Positions 1 to 7,083 of a stretch of 24,079 nt of DNA are shown one piece after another. The stretch covers positions 1-24,079 of the forward strand of contig DJPX01000037.1 of NCBI GenBank assembly GCA_002438635.1, given 5' to 3'. The notes below the pieces were generated by a model. The model ran no database searches. It had not been told where the DNA came from and worked only from the letters and a program-made list of their open reading frames with translations. Each line of letters opens with the position of its first letter. Positions within the stretch are counted from its first letter, which is position 1. The translations under genes and the position numbers were made by a program. The DNA comes from Bacteroidales bacterium UBA6401 (lineage in GTDB: Bacteria; Bacteroidota; Bacteroidia; Bacteroidales; UBA932).

Positions 1-453
1 TTTTTGCGTTATTATTTACAATGCTATGCCTTGTTTGCTCCTCTGTTCGAGAAAATAGTGCTATCTGATGATTTGCAGAAACGTAAAGAGACTTTCTTGA
101 TGGTTGCCGATAGTATTAAAGGCTCGAATATTTATTTTGTGGCAGGAACCAAGGATTATCTGCTGGAGCGTGCTCTTGATTGGACTAGGGAATGGATTAG
201 TGTTGGTGTCCCTTATGGAAAGTATTTGGCTTGTGTATGTTGGGGCTATAATAATAAGACACTGGAATTAGGGTTAAGGAAACTTCCGGGAACACTAATC
301 GATGAAGATCGAAGAGATATGCCTAAACTTGAAGACTCCTACAAAGTATATGAAGATAATCAATGGTGGTATGCTGAGAAAGATCTGGATATACGAAATA
401 CAGAAATGATAATTACTGAATTAAGGCTGTTAATTGGCTGTCTTCCAAAGTAA
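1..453 (+). CDS. 3' end of an unrecognised protein (truncated by window edge)
   Basis: The reading frame is open from the first base to a TAA at 451-453, so only the last 151 or so residues of a longer protein are visible. The fragment is soluble, with no membrane segment or signal peptide. It is rich in aromatic residues, with a Trp-rich block near the C-terminus (NQWWYAEKDL). I do not recognise the family. It lies on the same strand as the phosphoesterase and FtsK-like genes and may belong to the same accessory island. The TAA stop forms the first bases of a repeat that recurs at 15830. Confidence 0.6.
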   Translation, partial: FLRYYLQCYALFAPLFEKIVLSDDLQKRKETFLMVADSIKGSNIYFVAGTKDYLLERALDWTREWISVGVPYGKYLACVCWGYNNKTLELGLRKLPGTLIDEDRRDMPKLEDSYKVYEDNQWWYAEKDLDIRNTEMIITELRLLIGCLPK

Positions 454-481
454 CGCGAAAAAATAAGTTGTGTCAGATTTG
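451..481 (+). repeat. Direct repeat copy A (partner at 15830-15861)
   Basis: The stretch reads TAACGCG, a run of 6 A, then TAAGTTGTGTCAGATTTG. A copy at 15830-15861 reads TAACTTG, a run of 7 A, then TAAGTTGCGTCAGATTAG. About 27 of 32 aligned positions match, in the same orientation, 15.4 kb apart. This copy starts on the stop codon of the upstream gene. It may be a dispersed repeat, a mobile-element end, or an attachment-like direct repeat; I cannot tell which. Confidence 0.6.
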
Positions 482-505
482 TCACTGCCACAAAATGGCA
501 GTGAC
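481..505. promoter_or_regulatory. Perfect 10-bp inverted repeat upstream of phosphoesterase (candidate operator)
   Basis: The arms GTCACTGCCA (481-490) and TGGCAGTGAC (496-505) are exact reverse complements, with a 5-nt loop CAAAA. No T-tract follows, so a simple intrinsic terminator for the upstream gene is unlikely. The right arm ends 6 nt before a TAnnTTTG box (512-519). The repeat therefore covers the expected -33 region, where a repressor or activator dimer could act. Confidence 0.5.
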
Positions 506-511
506 GTGGTC

Positions 512-519
512 TATCTTTG
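512..519 (+). promoter_or_regulatory. Bacteroidota -7 promoter box (TATCTTTG)
   Basis: TATCTTTG matches the Bacteroidota primary-sigma -7 consensus TAnnTTTG exactly. It lies 27 nt before the chosen ATG of the phosphoesterase. No good TTTG -33 box sits at the usual spacing; that interval is occupied by the 481-505 inverted repeat, which fits a regulated promoter. Confidence 0.5.
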
Positions 520-546
520 CGAAAACAAACCATTGGACTAAGGAAT

Positions 547-1143
547 ATGAGAATAGTTCACATTTCGGACACGCACAATATGCATAGGCAGTTAAAGAGT
601 CTCCCGGTTGGCGATGTGATAGTCCATTCGGGGGACTTCACGATGACGGGAACCGAAGTTGAGGCGATGGACTTTATGGAGTGGTTCTGCGACTTGCCAT
701 ATAGGCACAAAGTTTTTATCGCTGGTAATCATGACTTTTGCCTTCGGGGAGCGAGTTTGGAGGGGCTTGACGATAACTGCCACTATCTCTGCAATTCCGG
801 AGTTCGGATTGACGGGGTAGAGTTCTATGGCGTGCCTATGTTTTTCGAGGATTCAATTAGTGGTCGTACGAAAAATGATTTTAAGAATATCCCTGCGGGC
901 ACGGATGTGCTTGTCACCCATCAACCGCCTGAACGTATTCTTGACCTTTCGGGAAAAATCCATTATGGAGATTCTGTCTTGTGGCAGCGCGTGATGCAGG
1001 TTCACCCTAAACTCCATCTTTTTGGGCATATTCATAATGCTGCTGGTATGGAGGCGAGGGATGGAATGGTGTTCTCGAACGGGGCTGTAATGGGGGAAGC
1101 CTACGATTTAACTGACGCGGATATCCATGTCTTGACTGTCTGA
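547..1143 (+). CDS. Calcineurin-like metallophosphoesterase
   Basis: A 198-residue cytoplasmic protein with the ordered metal-binding motifs of the calcineurin-like phosphoesterase fold. These are DxH (D8, H10), GD (D30), GNHD (N61, H62), H125 and GHIH (H161, H163). The last His pair and the compact size fit the small MPPED/UPF0046-type subgroup, which hydrolyses phosphomono- or diesters; the substrate here is unknown. ATG 547 is preferred because AAGGA lies just upstream and the protein then begins directly with the first beta strand. An in-frame TTG at 517 overlaps the -7 promoter box and is unlikely to be used. The next gene starts 81 nt downstream on the same strand. Its role in the neighbouring translocase/nuclease cluster, if any, is not shown by the sequence. 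Confidence 0.9.
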   Translation: MRIVHISDTHNMHRQLKSLPVGDVIVHSGDFTMTGTEVEAMDFMEWFCDLPYRHKVFIAGNHDFCLRGASLEGLDDNCHYLCNSGVRIDGVEFYGVPMFFEDSISGRTKNDFKNIPAGTDVLVTHQPPERILDLSGKIHYGDSVLWQRVMQVHPKLHLFGHIHNAAGMEARDGMVFSNGAVMGEAYDLTDADIHVLTV

Positions 1144-1224
1144 TATATATAGCTTGGAGTTGGATAAAGACAGTCCCCCAACTTTAGGAAGGCTCTTATT
1201 TATAAAGTGTTAATAATTAATTCT

Positions 1225-2463
1225 ATGGAAAAAGAAATAAACACAATCGGCTATCAACTACCTGGTTTGGATTTGCTGGATGAATATATTCCCGAAAGCA
1301 AATTATCGGATGATGAGATTGACAGCAAGGTGGAGGCTATAAGGAATATTCTTGAGAGCGGAAAAGTGCATGTCAAGGACATCCAGCCCATACTGGGGCC
1401 TGCTGTAACTCTTTACAAGGTTTTTCCGGAAAACAGTGACAAAATCTCAAAGGTCAGATTGCTTCTGGAAGATTCTGCGCTTGGCCTTCGTTTTAAAGGA
1501 GTTCGTGTCGTGACCTTGGAGGACTCCATCGGTATCGAGATTGCCAATGATCACCGTGAGACAGTACCTATGCGCTCTGTTTTGAATGATGATTCATTTC
1601 GGAACAGCAAGGTGGAACTTCCGGTAGCCATCGGGCGGACATTCGGGAACGCGGTTAAGGTCTTTGATTTGGCCAAGGCGCCCGATTTGCTCATTGCCGG
1701 AGCTACAAAACAGGGAAAGACGGAGGCAATCCACGCCATAGTCGCTTCTCTTCTATATTCAAAGCGCCCGTCGGAGCTGAAGTTCGTGTTCATAGATCCT
1801 AAGGGCTGCGAGTTCTCTGTCTACAAGCGACTTCTTAAGCATTATCTCGCTGTCCTACCGGCTGCCGGTTCTGAGGAAGAGGAAGCCGAGAGTGCTATTA
1901 TCAAGAATGCAAAAGATGCGGCGGATGTGCTGGACGCGCTCTGTGTAGAGATGAACGACCGCTATGACCTTCTCGCTCTTGCTGGAGTAAATAATATAAA
2001 AAAATATAACGAGAAATATAAGGAACTCAAACACTTGTCGAATAAAGGGCACGAGTATCTGCCTTATATTGTGGCGGTTATCGATGAGTATGCCGACCTT
2101 ACGATAACAATAAGCGGAGCTCCGGAAGCAAGAGCTGCAAACAGGAGTGTCACCAATTCTATCATCCGTCTCGCGCAGAAGGGACGTGCGGTCGGCATCC
2201 ATGTCATTTTGACCACTCAGAGACCATCGGCTTCCGTCATTACCAGAGACATCAAAATGAATTTCCCGATGCGAATAGCTTTCAGAACATCTTCTCGTGT
2301 GGATTCCAGGACAATCCTCGATTCCTCTGGAGCGGAGTGCCTTATCGGTAGTGGAGATATGCTTTTCTATGATGGGGTGGATATGGATCGTATCCAATGC
2401 GCTCTCGTCGGCACTAAGGAAATTGATCGCATCACGAAGTTCATCGAGTCCCGGAACGAATAG
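1225..2463 (+). CDS. Soluble FtsK/SpoIIIE-type DNA translocase ATPase
   Basis: A 412-residue protein whose second half is an FtsK/SpoIIIE motor domain. It has Walker A GATKQGKT (159-166), Walker B IVAVIDEYADL (around 282-292), the family motif TTQRPS (330-335), and the late motif GSGDMLFYDG (from 375). These motifs couple ATP hydrolysis to movement along double-stranded DNA. Unlike chromosomal FtsK (usually over 750 residues), it has no N-terminal membrane segments and no recognisable C-terminal gamma DNA-recognition domain, so it is not the cell-division copy. Walker A carries KQ where most FtsK proteins have GS. The N-terminal roughly 130 residues are unassigned. ATG 1225 is chosen over an in-frame GTG at 1207 because it gives a normal N-terminus; no strong ribosome site is seen. 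It lies 68 nt upstream of a DUF262 nuclease-like pair, suggesting a role in DNA handling by a defence or mobile element. Confidence 0.9.
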   Translation: MEKEINTIGYQLPGLDLLDEYIPESKLSDDEIDSKVEAIRNILESGKVHVKDIQPILGPAVTLYKVFPENSDKISKVRLLLEDSALGLRFKGVRVVTLEDSIGIEIANDHRETVPMRSVLNDDSFRNSKVELPVAIGRTFGNAVKVFDLAKAPDLLIAGATKQGKTEAIHAIVASLLYSKRPSELKFVFIDPKGCEFSVYKRLLKHYLAVLPAAGSEEEEAESAIIKNAKDAADVLDALCVEMNDRYDLLALAGVNNIKKYNEKYKELKHLSNKGHEYLPYIVAVIDEYADLTITISGAPEARAANRSVTNSIIRLAQKGRAVGIHVILTTQRPSASVITRDIKMNFPMRIAFRTSSRVDSRTILDSSGAECLIGSGDMLFYDGVDMDRIQCALVGTKEIDRITKFIESRNE

Positions 2464-2493
2464 CATTTACTATTGATAATGCTGTAAATGGCT

Positions 2494-2511
2494 GTTTCGC
2501 ATTTGCGAAAC
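2494..2511. promoter_or_regulatory. Perfect palindrome upstream of DUF262 pair (candidate operator)
   Basis: GTTTCGCA (2494-2501), TT, TGCGAAAC (2504-2511) is an exact 8-bp inverted repeat with a 2-nt centre, ending 20 nt before the ATG at 2532. The centre is too tight for a normal hairpin terminator and no T-tract follows. A dimeric DNA-binding regulator site is the more natural reading. Confidence 0.45.
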
Positions 2512-2531
2512 ATAAATTAATATTAATAATT

Positions 2532-4283
2532 ATGTTATATATAAATGATTGGAGCGTCAAAATGCTTCAAGATAAGTATCAGGATTACACTTTAAAATCA
2601 TATAGTCCTTCCGGTTCGTGGCAGAAAAGTCGTTATGTCCAAATATTTATTGATGGATATGACGATGATCTGCATTATGAATATCTAATCGATGGTGGGT
2701 GGAACGGAAGAGTGGAACTTCATTTTGAAGGAGATTGGGAAACGAAATATGGAGCGCTGATTGACCAGTTGATGAATGACACTCAAAACTCAGATGACCT
2801 TATATGGTCAGAATGGGATTGTGGGTATCGTTGCCAACATACAAATGTTATCGAAAGCATTGAGGATTTGTTCCATACAATGTCATATATGATGGAACTC
2901 TTTGGAAAACTTATCAAGAATTTTTACGAAGAGACACCATCAATAGAAGTTCAGACTATCTTGAGTGAAATGGCACTTTCTTTAGAGGGTGGCAAGGAAG
3001 AACCTGCTGTTGAAATGTTTGAAAAAAAGTATTATGAGGTATTAAGGCTTCCTCTGGCCATACCAAATTATCAGAGAATATATTGTTGGGAAGAGAATAA
3101 TGTCAAATGCTTGCTTGAGGATGTGTTTGAACATATTGGCACTAATGACACAACCCCGTACCGTTTAGGAACGATAATACTACATTCTCACGATGGTAAG
3201 TATGACATCATAGATGGCCAGCAGAGACTAGTTACATTGGCCTTGCTGCTTTCAGAAATAGGAGTGAAGACTAGTCTGCTTAATGAGAAATTTTCATCGC
3301 TGCATTCTCTGGAATATGTCTCATACAACAAGTATATCATCCACGAATATGTCCAACGGCATTTGGATATACGTGACAATGTGGATAAATTGCTGAATCA
3401 GTTGGAGTTCTGCGTTCTAATTTTGCAGAATACTTCTATAGATCTGGCATACACATTTTTCTCGAATCAAAACTCTCGCGGAGTTGCTCTTACGGATTAT
3501 GATCTCCTCAAGGCACACCATCTTAGGTACATCCCGTCAAATGCGGAGCAACAGTCAAAGCGAGCGGCTGAAGTATGGAATAAAATGATAGAGGATGGAA
3601 GGAATGTATGTGATCCTACTACTATTCCTGACTATGTACGAACATTAGACACTTACATCTATCGTCTCCGGAAATGGATGCGCAAAAATGAATGCGAGGA
3701 TAGCACTGGCAATTATAGGATTAAACGAGAATATGAGGCTGCTCCTGTTGTGGACGAAATACCTCCATTTGGCGAGAAATTTTATTTCAATGAGCCTATT
3801 CAGGGCGGTACGCATTTCTTCTCATTTGTGGAGCAACATCTATGCAAATTCAGGCAATTCAGTAAAACGGAAGAGTATATGATTCTTCAAAACACAATAC
3901 AAGGTGGCAGCGACCAATGGTATCGAGAGGCTATTGAAAGTGTATTGTTCTGCTACTTCTTGAAGTTCGGAGAATATTTTCTCTCCGACGCACTTTCCGT
4001 AATAATGAGAATCTTGCTACAGCATAGATATGAACATTTGCGAGCTGTCAAAGCCTCTATAGTTCAATCTGTCGTAGATTCTGAATTGGTACTTATTATT
4101 GATCAGGCAACATCTCCTACTTTCTTTCTTGCGGAGGCAAGAAACATAGCAAAAGAATTGTCATACCCAGCCCGTCAAATAATGTCGCCGATAATGCGTT
4201 CAATGAGAACGAAAGCGGCGAATATCAATGGACAACTTAAACATAACATTGTTGTTGAATTATTTAAAAATTTAAATCGATGA
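2532..4283 (+). CDS. DUF262 (GmrSD/SspE-like) protein with extra N-terminal domain, no HNH
   Basis: A 583-residue cytoplasmic protein. Residues about 170-340 carry the DUF262 signature: IPNYQRIYCW (177-186), IIDGQQR (226-232), and the FSNQNSRG ... DYDLLKA block (310-328). In known DUF262 proteins (GmrS, SspE, BrxU) the DGQQR motif is needed for nucleotide binding or hydrolysis that controls an attached nuclease. Here the C-terminal 240 residues show no EHxxP / GNL DUF1524 HNH signature, so the protein is probably the nucleotide-sensing half. The first roughly 160 residues form an additional Trp- and Asp-rich domain (around VELHFEGDWE, 61-70) that I cannot name; it may recognise DNA or a partner. 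Its last bases overlap the next gene by 4 nt (ATGA), implying translational coupling and a shared complex. A palindrome lies just upstream. Confidence 0.85.
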   Translation: MLYINDWSVKMLQDKYQDYTLKSYSPSGSWQKSRYVQIFIDGYDDDLHYEYLIDGGWNGRVELHFEGDWETKYGALIDQLMNDTQNSDDLIWSEWDCGYRCQHTNVIESIEDLFHTMSYMMELFGKLIKNFYEETPSIEVQTILSEMALSLEGGKEEPAVEMFEKKYYEVLRLPLAIPNYQRIYCWEENNVKCLLEDVFEHIGTNDTTPYRLGTIILHSHDGKYDIIDGQQRLVTLALLLSEIGVKTSLLNEKFSSLHSLEYVSYNKYIIHEYVQRHLDIRDNVDKLLNQLEFCVLILQNTSIDLAYTFFSNQNSRGVALTDYDLLKAHHLRYIPSNAEQQSKRAAEVWNKMIEDGRNVCDPTTIPDYVRTLDTYIYRLRKWMRKNECEDSTGNYRIKREYEAAPVVDEIPPFGEKFYFNEPIQGGTHFFSFVEQHLCKFRQFSKTEEYMILQNTIQGGSDQWYREAIESVLFCYFLKFGEYFLSDALSVIMRILLQHRYEHLRAVKASIVQSVVDSELVLIIDQATSPTFFLAEARNIAKELSYPARQIMSPIMRSMRTKAANINGQLKHNIVVELFKNLNR

Positions 4284-6076
4284 AATATACTCCGTACGAA
4301 ATAGAAAAAGAAAATCTGTTCTATACAATTCCGATCTATCAAAGGTTGTTTGAGTGGGATACAGAAAACATAGTAAATCTTCTTGAGGACTTGAAAAAAG
4401 AGTATGAACATACTGAGGGTCAAGGGGATTACTTTGTTGGAATGTTGACATCTACTAAGAATAATGAATTGGTAGATGGACAGCAGAGATTTACGGTGCT
4501 AATGCTTTTGGGCAGTGTGTTGCAAAAGTATGAAAATACTAATGAATGGAAAAATTTTCTGATAAAAGAGAATAAACCGCGCCTTGATTTCACATCGCGT
4601 CCCTTGGATAACACTTTCTTGAGGTTTTTGATAGAAGACAAATCTGATGAATGTGGGTCTTACAAGAACGCCAAAATGCAAAATGGGTATAAACAGGTTA
4701 GAATCTTCATGGAAGAGAAAGTTTTGGAAGAAAAACGCTGCTCTTTTGCTTCATATGTTTTCCATCATCTATGCTTCTTTATATCTAATCTTCCGGAAGA
4801 GTATAGTCCAAGAGATCTTAATAAATATTTTGAGCGGATGAACACTAACGGAAAGAATCTTGAACAGCAAGAGATTCTCAAAGTCAAGCTCCTAAGTAAT
4901 TTGGATAATGATGTTGACAAGTATATGCTATTGTGGAACAAACTTGCGGATGTAGATACTTTGTTAGTTCGTGAAAGGAAAAATGGGAATTTGGAGGAAA
5001 TCAAACGGCAGGCATTTAAATCCGATATTAAGACAATCTTTTCATGTAATTTTATAAATGGCATGAATGGCGATCCCCATGATGGCTCCATTTCGATAGG
5101 AGCGATACCTTCTTCAGCCTCTAAACCGAAAATTGAGAGTGAATTAATCAAGGAATCACATTGTGCATTGTCTTTCCCATATCTGCTACTGCATGTGCTT
5201 TACAGAAAACTGGACGGAAAGATAAAGTGCGCTATCAGTGATTTCTTTAAACCCAACAATCTGCTGAGTATATTTGAAGAATACTTGCCTTTCAGTGGAA
5301 ATAATGTCAACAAGGAAGATATAAAAGATTTTATGGAGCTGCTGCTCAGGGCACGTCTTGCTCTTGATATCTGTTTTATCCGGCCAACTGAATACGGATA
5401 TTCCCTTGATATGAATCTCCCAGAGGACAATGTTGAACTTAAAAATCTGTTGATGCTTCAATCTATGATATATGTGTCTTCATCCAATTATACTAATTAT
5501 AAATGGTTCAATTGGTTAATGGATATTGTGGATAAAGCTGGAGTACCAAATGCCGAAAACTTTTACAGGGCATTGCTGAATGAGATAGATAAGGAATTCA
5601 AACTCCCTCCATATGAAAAGTTGACATATAAGGGCGACATCCGTTACTGGTTCTGGAGACTTGATTTTTACATTTGGAGTCATCGTGACAAAATATTTGA
5701 AAAAGGCTCTCCTGAATGGCACATCGCGAACCATTATATCTTCAAGCGGAACAGAAGTATAGAGCATATAGCGCCACAGACCCCACAAAGCCAATCTACA
5801 TTGAAATGGGACGATAGCGAGGATGACCAGGTACTACGTGATAGTTTTGGTAATTTGGTAATGATTTCGCAGGGGTTGAATTCTTCGTTAAGTAATGAGT
5901 CGTACGAAGTCAAGGCCGCCCATGTACAGTCTTTCTGTAACGGCTCGAAATCAGGTTCTATAGAAAGTTTGAAACTATTGGTTGCATATAAAGACTATCC
6001 AAACGGTTGGTCAAAAGATGCGATTACGGAGCATGGTAAGAAGATGTATGCTTGGCTTACGGAAAGCTGCGATTGA
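4280..6076 (+). CDS. DUF262-DUF1524 (HNH) nuclease, GmrSD/SspE-like
   Basis: A 598-residue protein with the complete DUF262 plus DUF1524 layout. N-terminal IPIYQRLFEW (17-26) and LVDGQQR (64-70) define DUF262. C-terminal IEHIAPQ (494-500), GNLVMISQGLN (524-534) and the following SN..Y..K segment define the His-Me-type HNH nuclease domain DUF1524. E495, H496, P499 and N525 occupy the usual motif positions. Family members such as GmrSD, BrxU and SspE cut modified or unmodified phage DNA in response to nucleotide binding. It is translationally coupled to the preceding DUF262 gene by an ATGA overlap, so the two products probably act together. The substrate (modified bases, phage DNA or another target) cannot be read from the sequence. 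Confidence 0.88.
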   Translation: MKYTPYEIEKENLFYTIPIYQRLFEWDTENIVNLLEDLKKEYEHTEGQGDYFVGMLTSTKNNELVDGQQRFTVLMLLGSVLQKYENTNEWKNFLIKENKPRLDFTSRPLDNTFLRFLIEDKSDECGSYKNAKMQNGYKQVRIFMEEKVLEEKRCSFASYVFHHLCFFISNLPEEYSPRDLNKYFERMNTNGKNLEQQEILKVKLLSNLDNDVDKYMLLWNKLADVDTLLVRERKNGNLEEIKRQAFKSDIKTIFSCNFINGMNGDPHDGSISIGAIPSSASKPKIESELIKESHCALSFPYLLLHVLYRKLDGKIKCAISDFFKPNNLLSIFEEYLPFSGNNVNKEDIKDFMELLLRARLALDICFIRPTEYGYSLDMNLPEDNVELKNLLMLQSMIYVSSSNYTNYKWFNWLMDIVDKAGVPNAENFYRALLNEIDKEFKLPPYEKLTYKGDIRYWFWRLDFYIWSHRDKIFEKGSPEWHIANHYIFKRNRSIEHIAPQTPQSQSTLKWDDSEDDQVLRDSFGNLVMISQGLNSSLSNESYEVKAAHVQSFCNGSKSGSIESLKLLVAYKDYPNGWSKDAITEHGKKMYAWLTESCD

Positions 6077-6173
6077 TGCATCTCAAAGGGAGGCATAGAA
6101 CAAATTAAGGCAACTCAAACGATGAAGTTGCGTGGTAGGACAATGTCGGAATGAATTGTTAAAAACTTTCTAA

Positions 6174-7070
6174 ATGCGTATATTCGTGGAATATACGCTA
6201 AAACCGATGCTAACACGCTTTTGTTATACAACTATGCTGCTTATTTATGTCTTCTTGCTTTGTGGATGTAGGAAGAATAATAGAGTAGTAGCGGAAGAAA
6301 AAGAAGATATTCCGATAAACGTTTTTGTAGATACACATAATGAGTTTAATGATGGGGATATGTTTGGACTTTTCGTAGTAAATGAGCCACAGACTCTCTT
6401 TACTTCGGGAAATCGGTATGATAATGAGCCCCTTGCTTTTTATAATGGGAAGCTTGACTCTAGTGATCTTTACTATCAAGATCCCAAAACCAAGACAGAT
6501 TTTTATTGCTATTATCCTTATGTGGAAACTATAACAGACATCGCGGCTTTGCCTTTTAGCGTGAATGCTGATCAAAGTACCTCTGATGGCTACAATGACT
6601 CATTTTTTCTGTGGGGAAAAAAGACTAAATTTAAACCATCGAAAAGACGTGTGTACATCTCGATGAAGCATTTAACTTCAAGTCTTAGTATAGAGTTAAA
6701 GCCTGGCGAAGGATGTACCGATGAGGAAATCTCTTTGGCGCAGGTGAGCGTATGCGGACTTAAAACCTGTGGACTTGCAGACTTGAGAGATGGTAGTGTT
6801 GATGCTGCAGGTGAGATTTCGGAAATTGCGGCCCAAAAATTCAGTGGCGGTATGTTTTCAGCAGTTGTCATTCCCCAGTCCGTAAATAATATAGAACTAA
6901 TAAGGGTAATGATAGGCACGGCTGAATATACTGCAGTCACATCCATAGAATTGCTTTCTGGTCAGAGGCACACTTGCCAAATGACGATTTCCAAAACAAA
7001 TGGGAATTTCAATGCGACAATTGGCGGATGGGAGACAGATTTTAACGATTATGGTGGAATGGTTGATTAA
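6174..7070 (+). CDS. Fimbrillin-like lipoprotein (Mfa-like)
   Basis: A 298-residue exported protein. A hydrophobic stretch ends in LLCGC, giving a likely lipidation cysteine at C32. Translation may instead begin at the in-frame ATG 6207, which would leave a more normal 21-residue signal. The body shows the ordered fimbrillin/Mfa-like landmarks: FNDGDMFGLF (58-67), YCYYPY (111-116), NADQS (131-135), FFLWG (144-148) and an MKHLTSSLSI strand (164-173). Such lipoproteins reach the outer membrane and are polymerised or displayed as pilus-like or capping subunits in Bacteroidales. It ends 13 nt before the next gene, whose N-terminal domain is a paralogue. A weak 6-bp inverted repeat (6110-6115 with 6126-6131) lies in the preceding gap, and no clear promoter box was found. 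Confidence 0.82.
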   Translation: MRIFVEYTLKPMLTRFCYTTMLLIYVFLLCGCRKNNRVVAEEKEDIPINVFVDTHNEFNDGDMFGLFVVNEPQTLFTSGNRYDNEPLAFYNGKLDSSDLYYQDPKTKTDFYCYYPYVETITDIAALPFSVNADQSTSDGYNDSFFLWGKKTKFKPSKRRVYISMKHLTSSLSIELKPGEGCTDEEISLAQVSVCGLKTCGLADLRDGSVDAAGEISEIAAQKFSGGMFSAVVIPQSVNNIELIRVMIGTAEYTAVTSIELLSGQRHTCQMTISKTNGNFNATIGGWETDFNDYGGMVD

Positions 7071-7083
7071 ACTTTTTTACAAT

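Noticed and set aside
1158..1183. 6-bp inverted repeat AGTTGG / CCAACT before the FtsK-like gene
   Set aside because: The stem is short, the loop is 14 nt, and no T-tract follows; it could arise by chance.
1855..2466. 203-codon minus-strand frame opposite the FtsK-like gene
   Set aside because: It is a shadow of a strongly conserved plus-strand ATPase and shows no domain of its own.
7000..7083. Longer start for the M64 lipoprotein
   Set aside because: It would overlap the previous fimbrillin gene by 71 nt and place 28 residues before a clean signal peptide; ATG 7084 is better.
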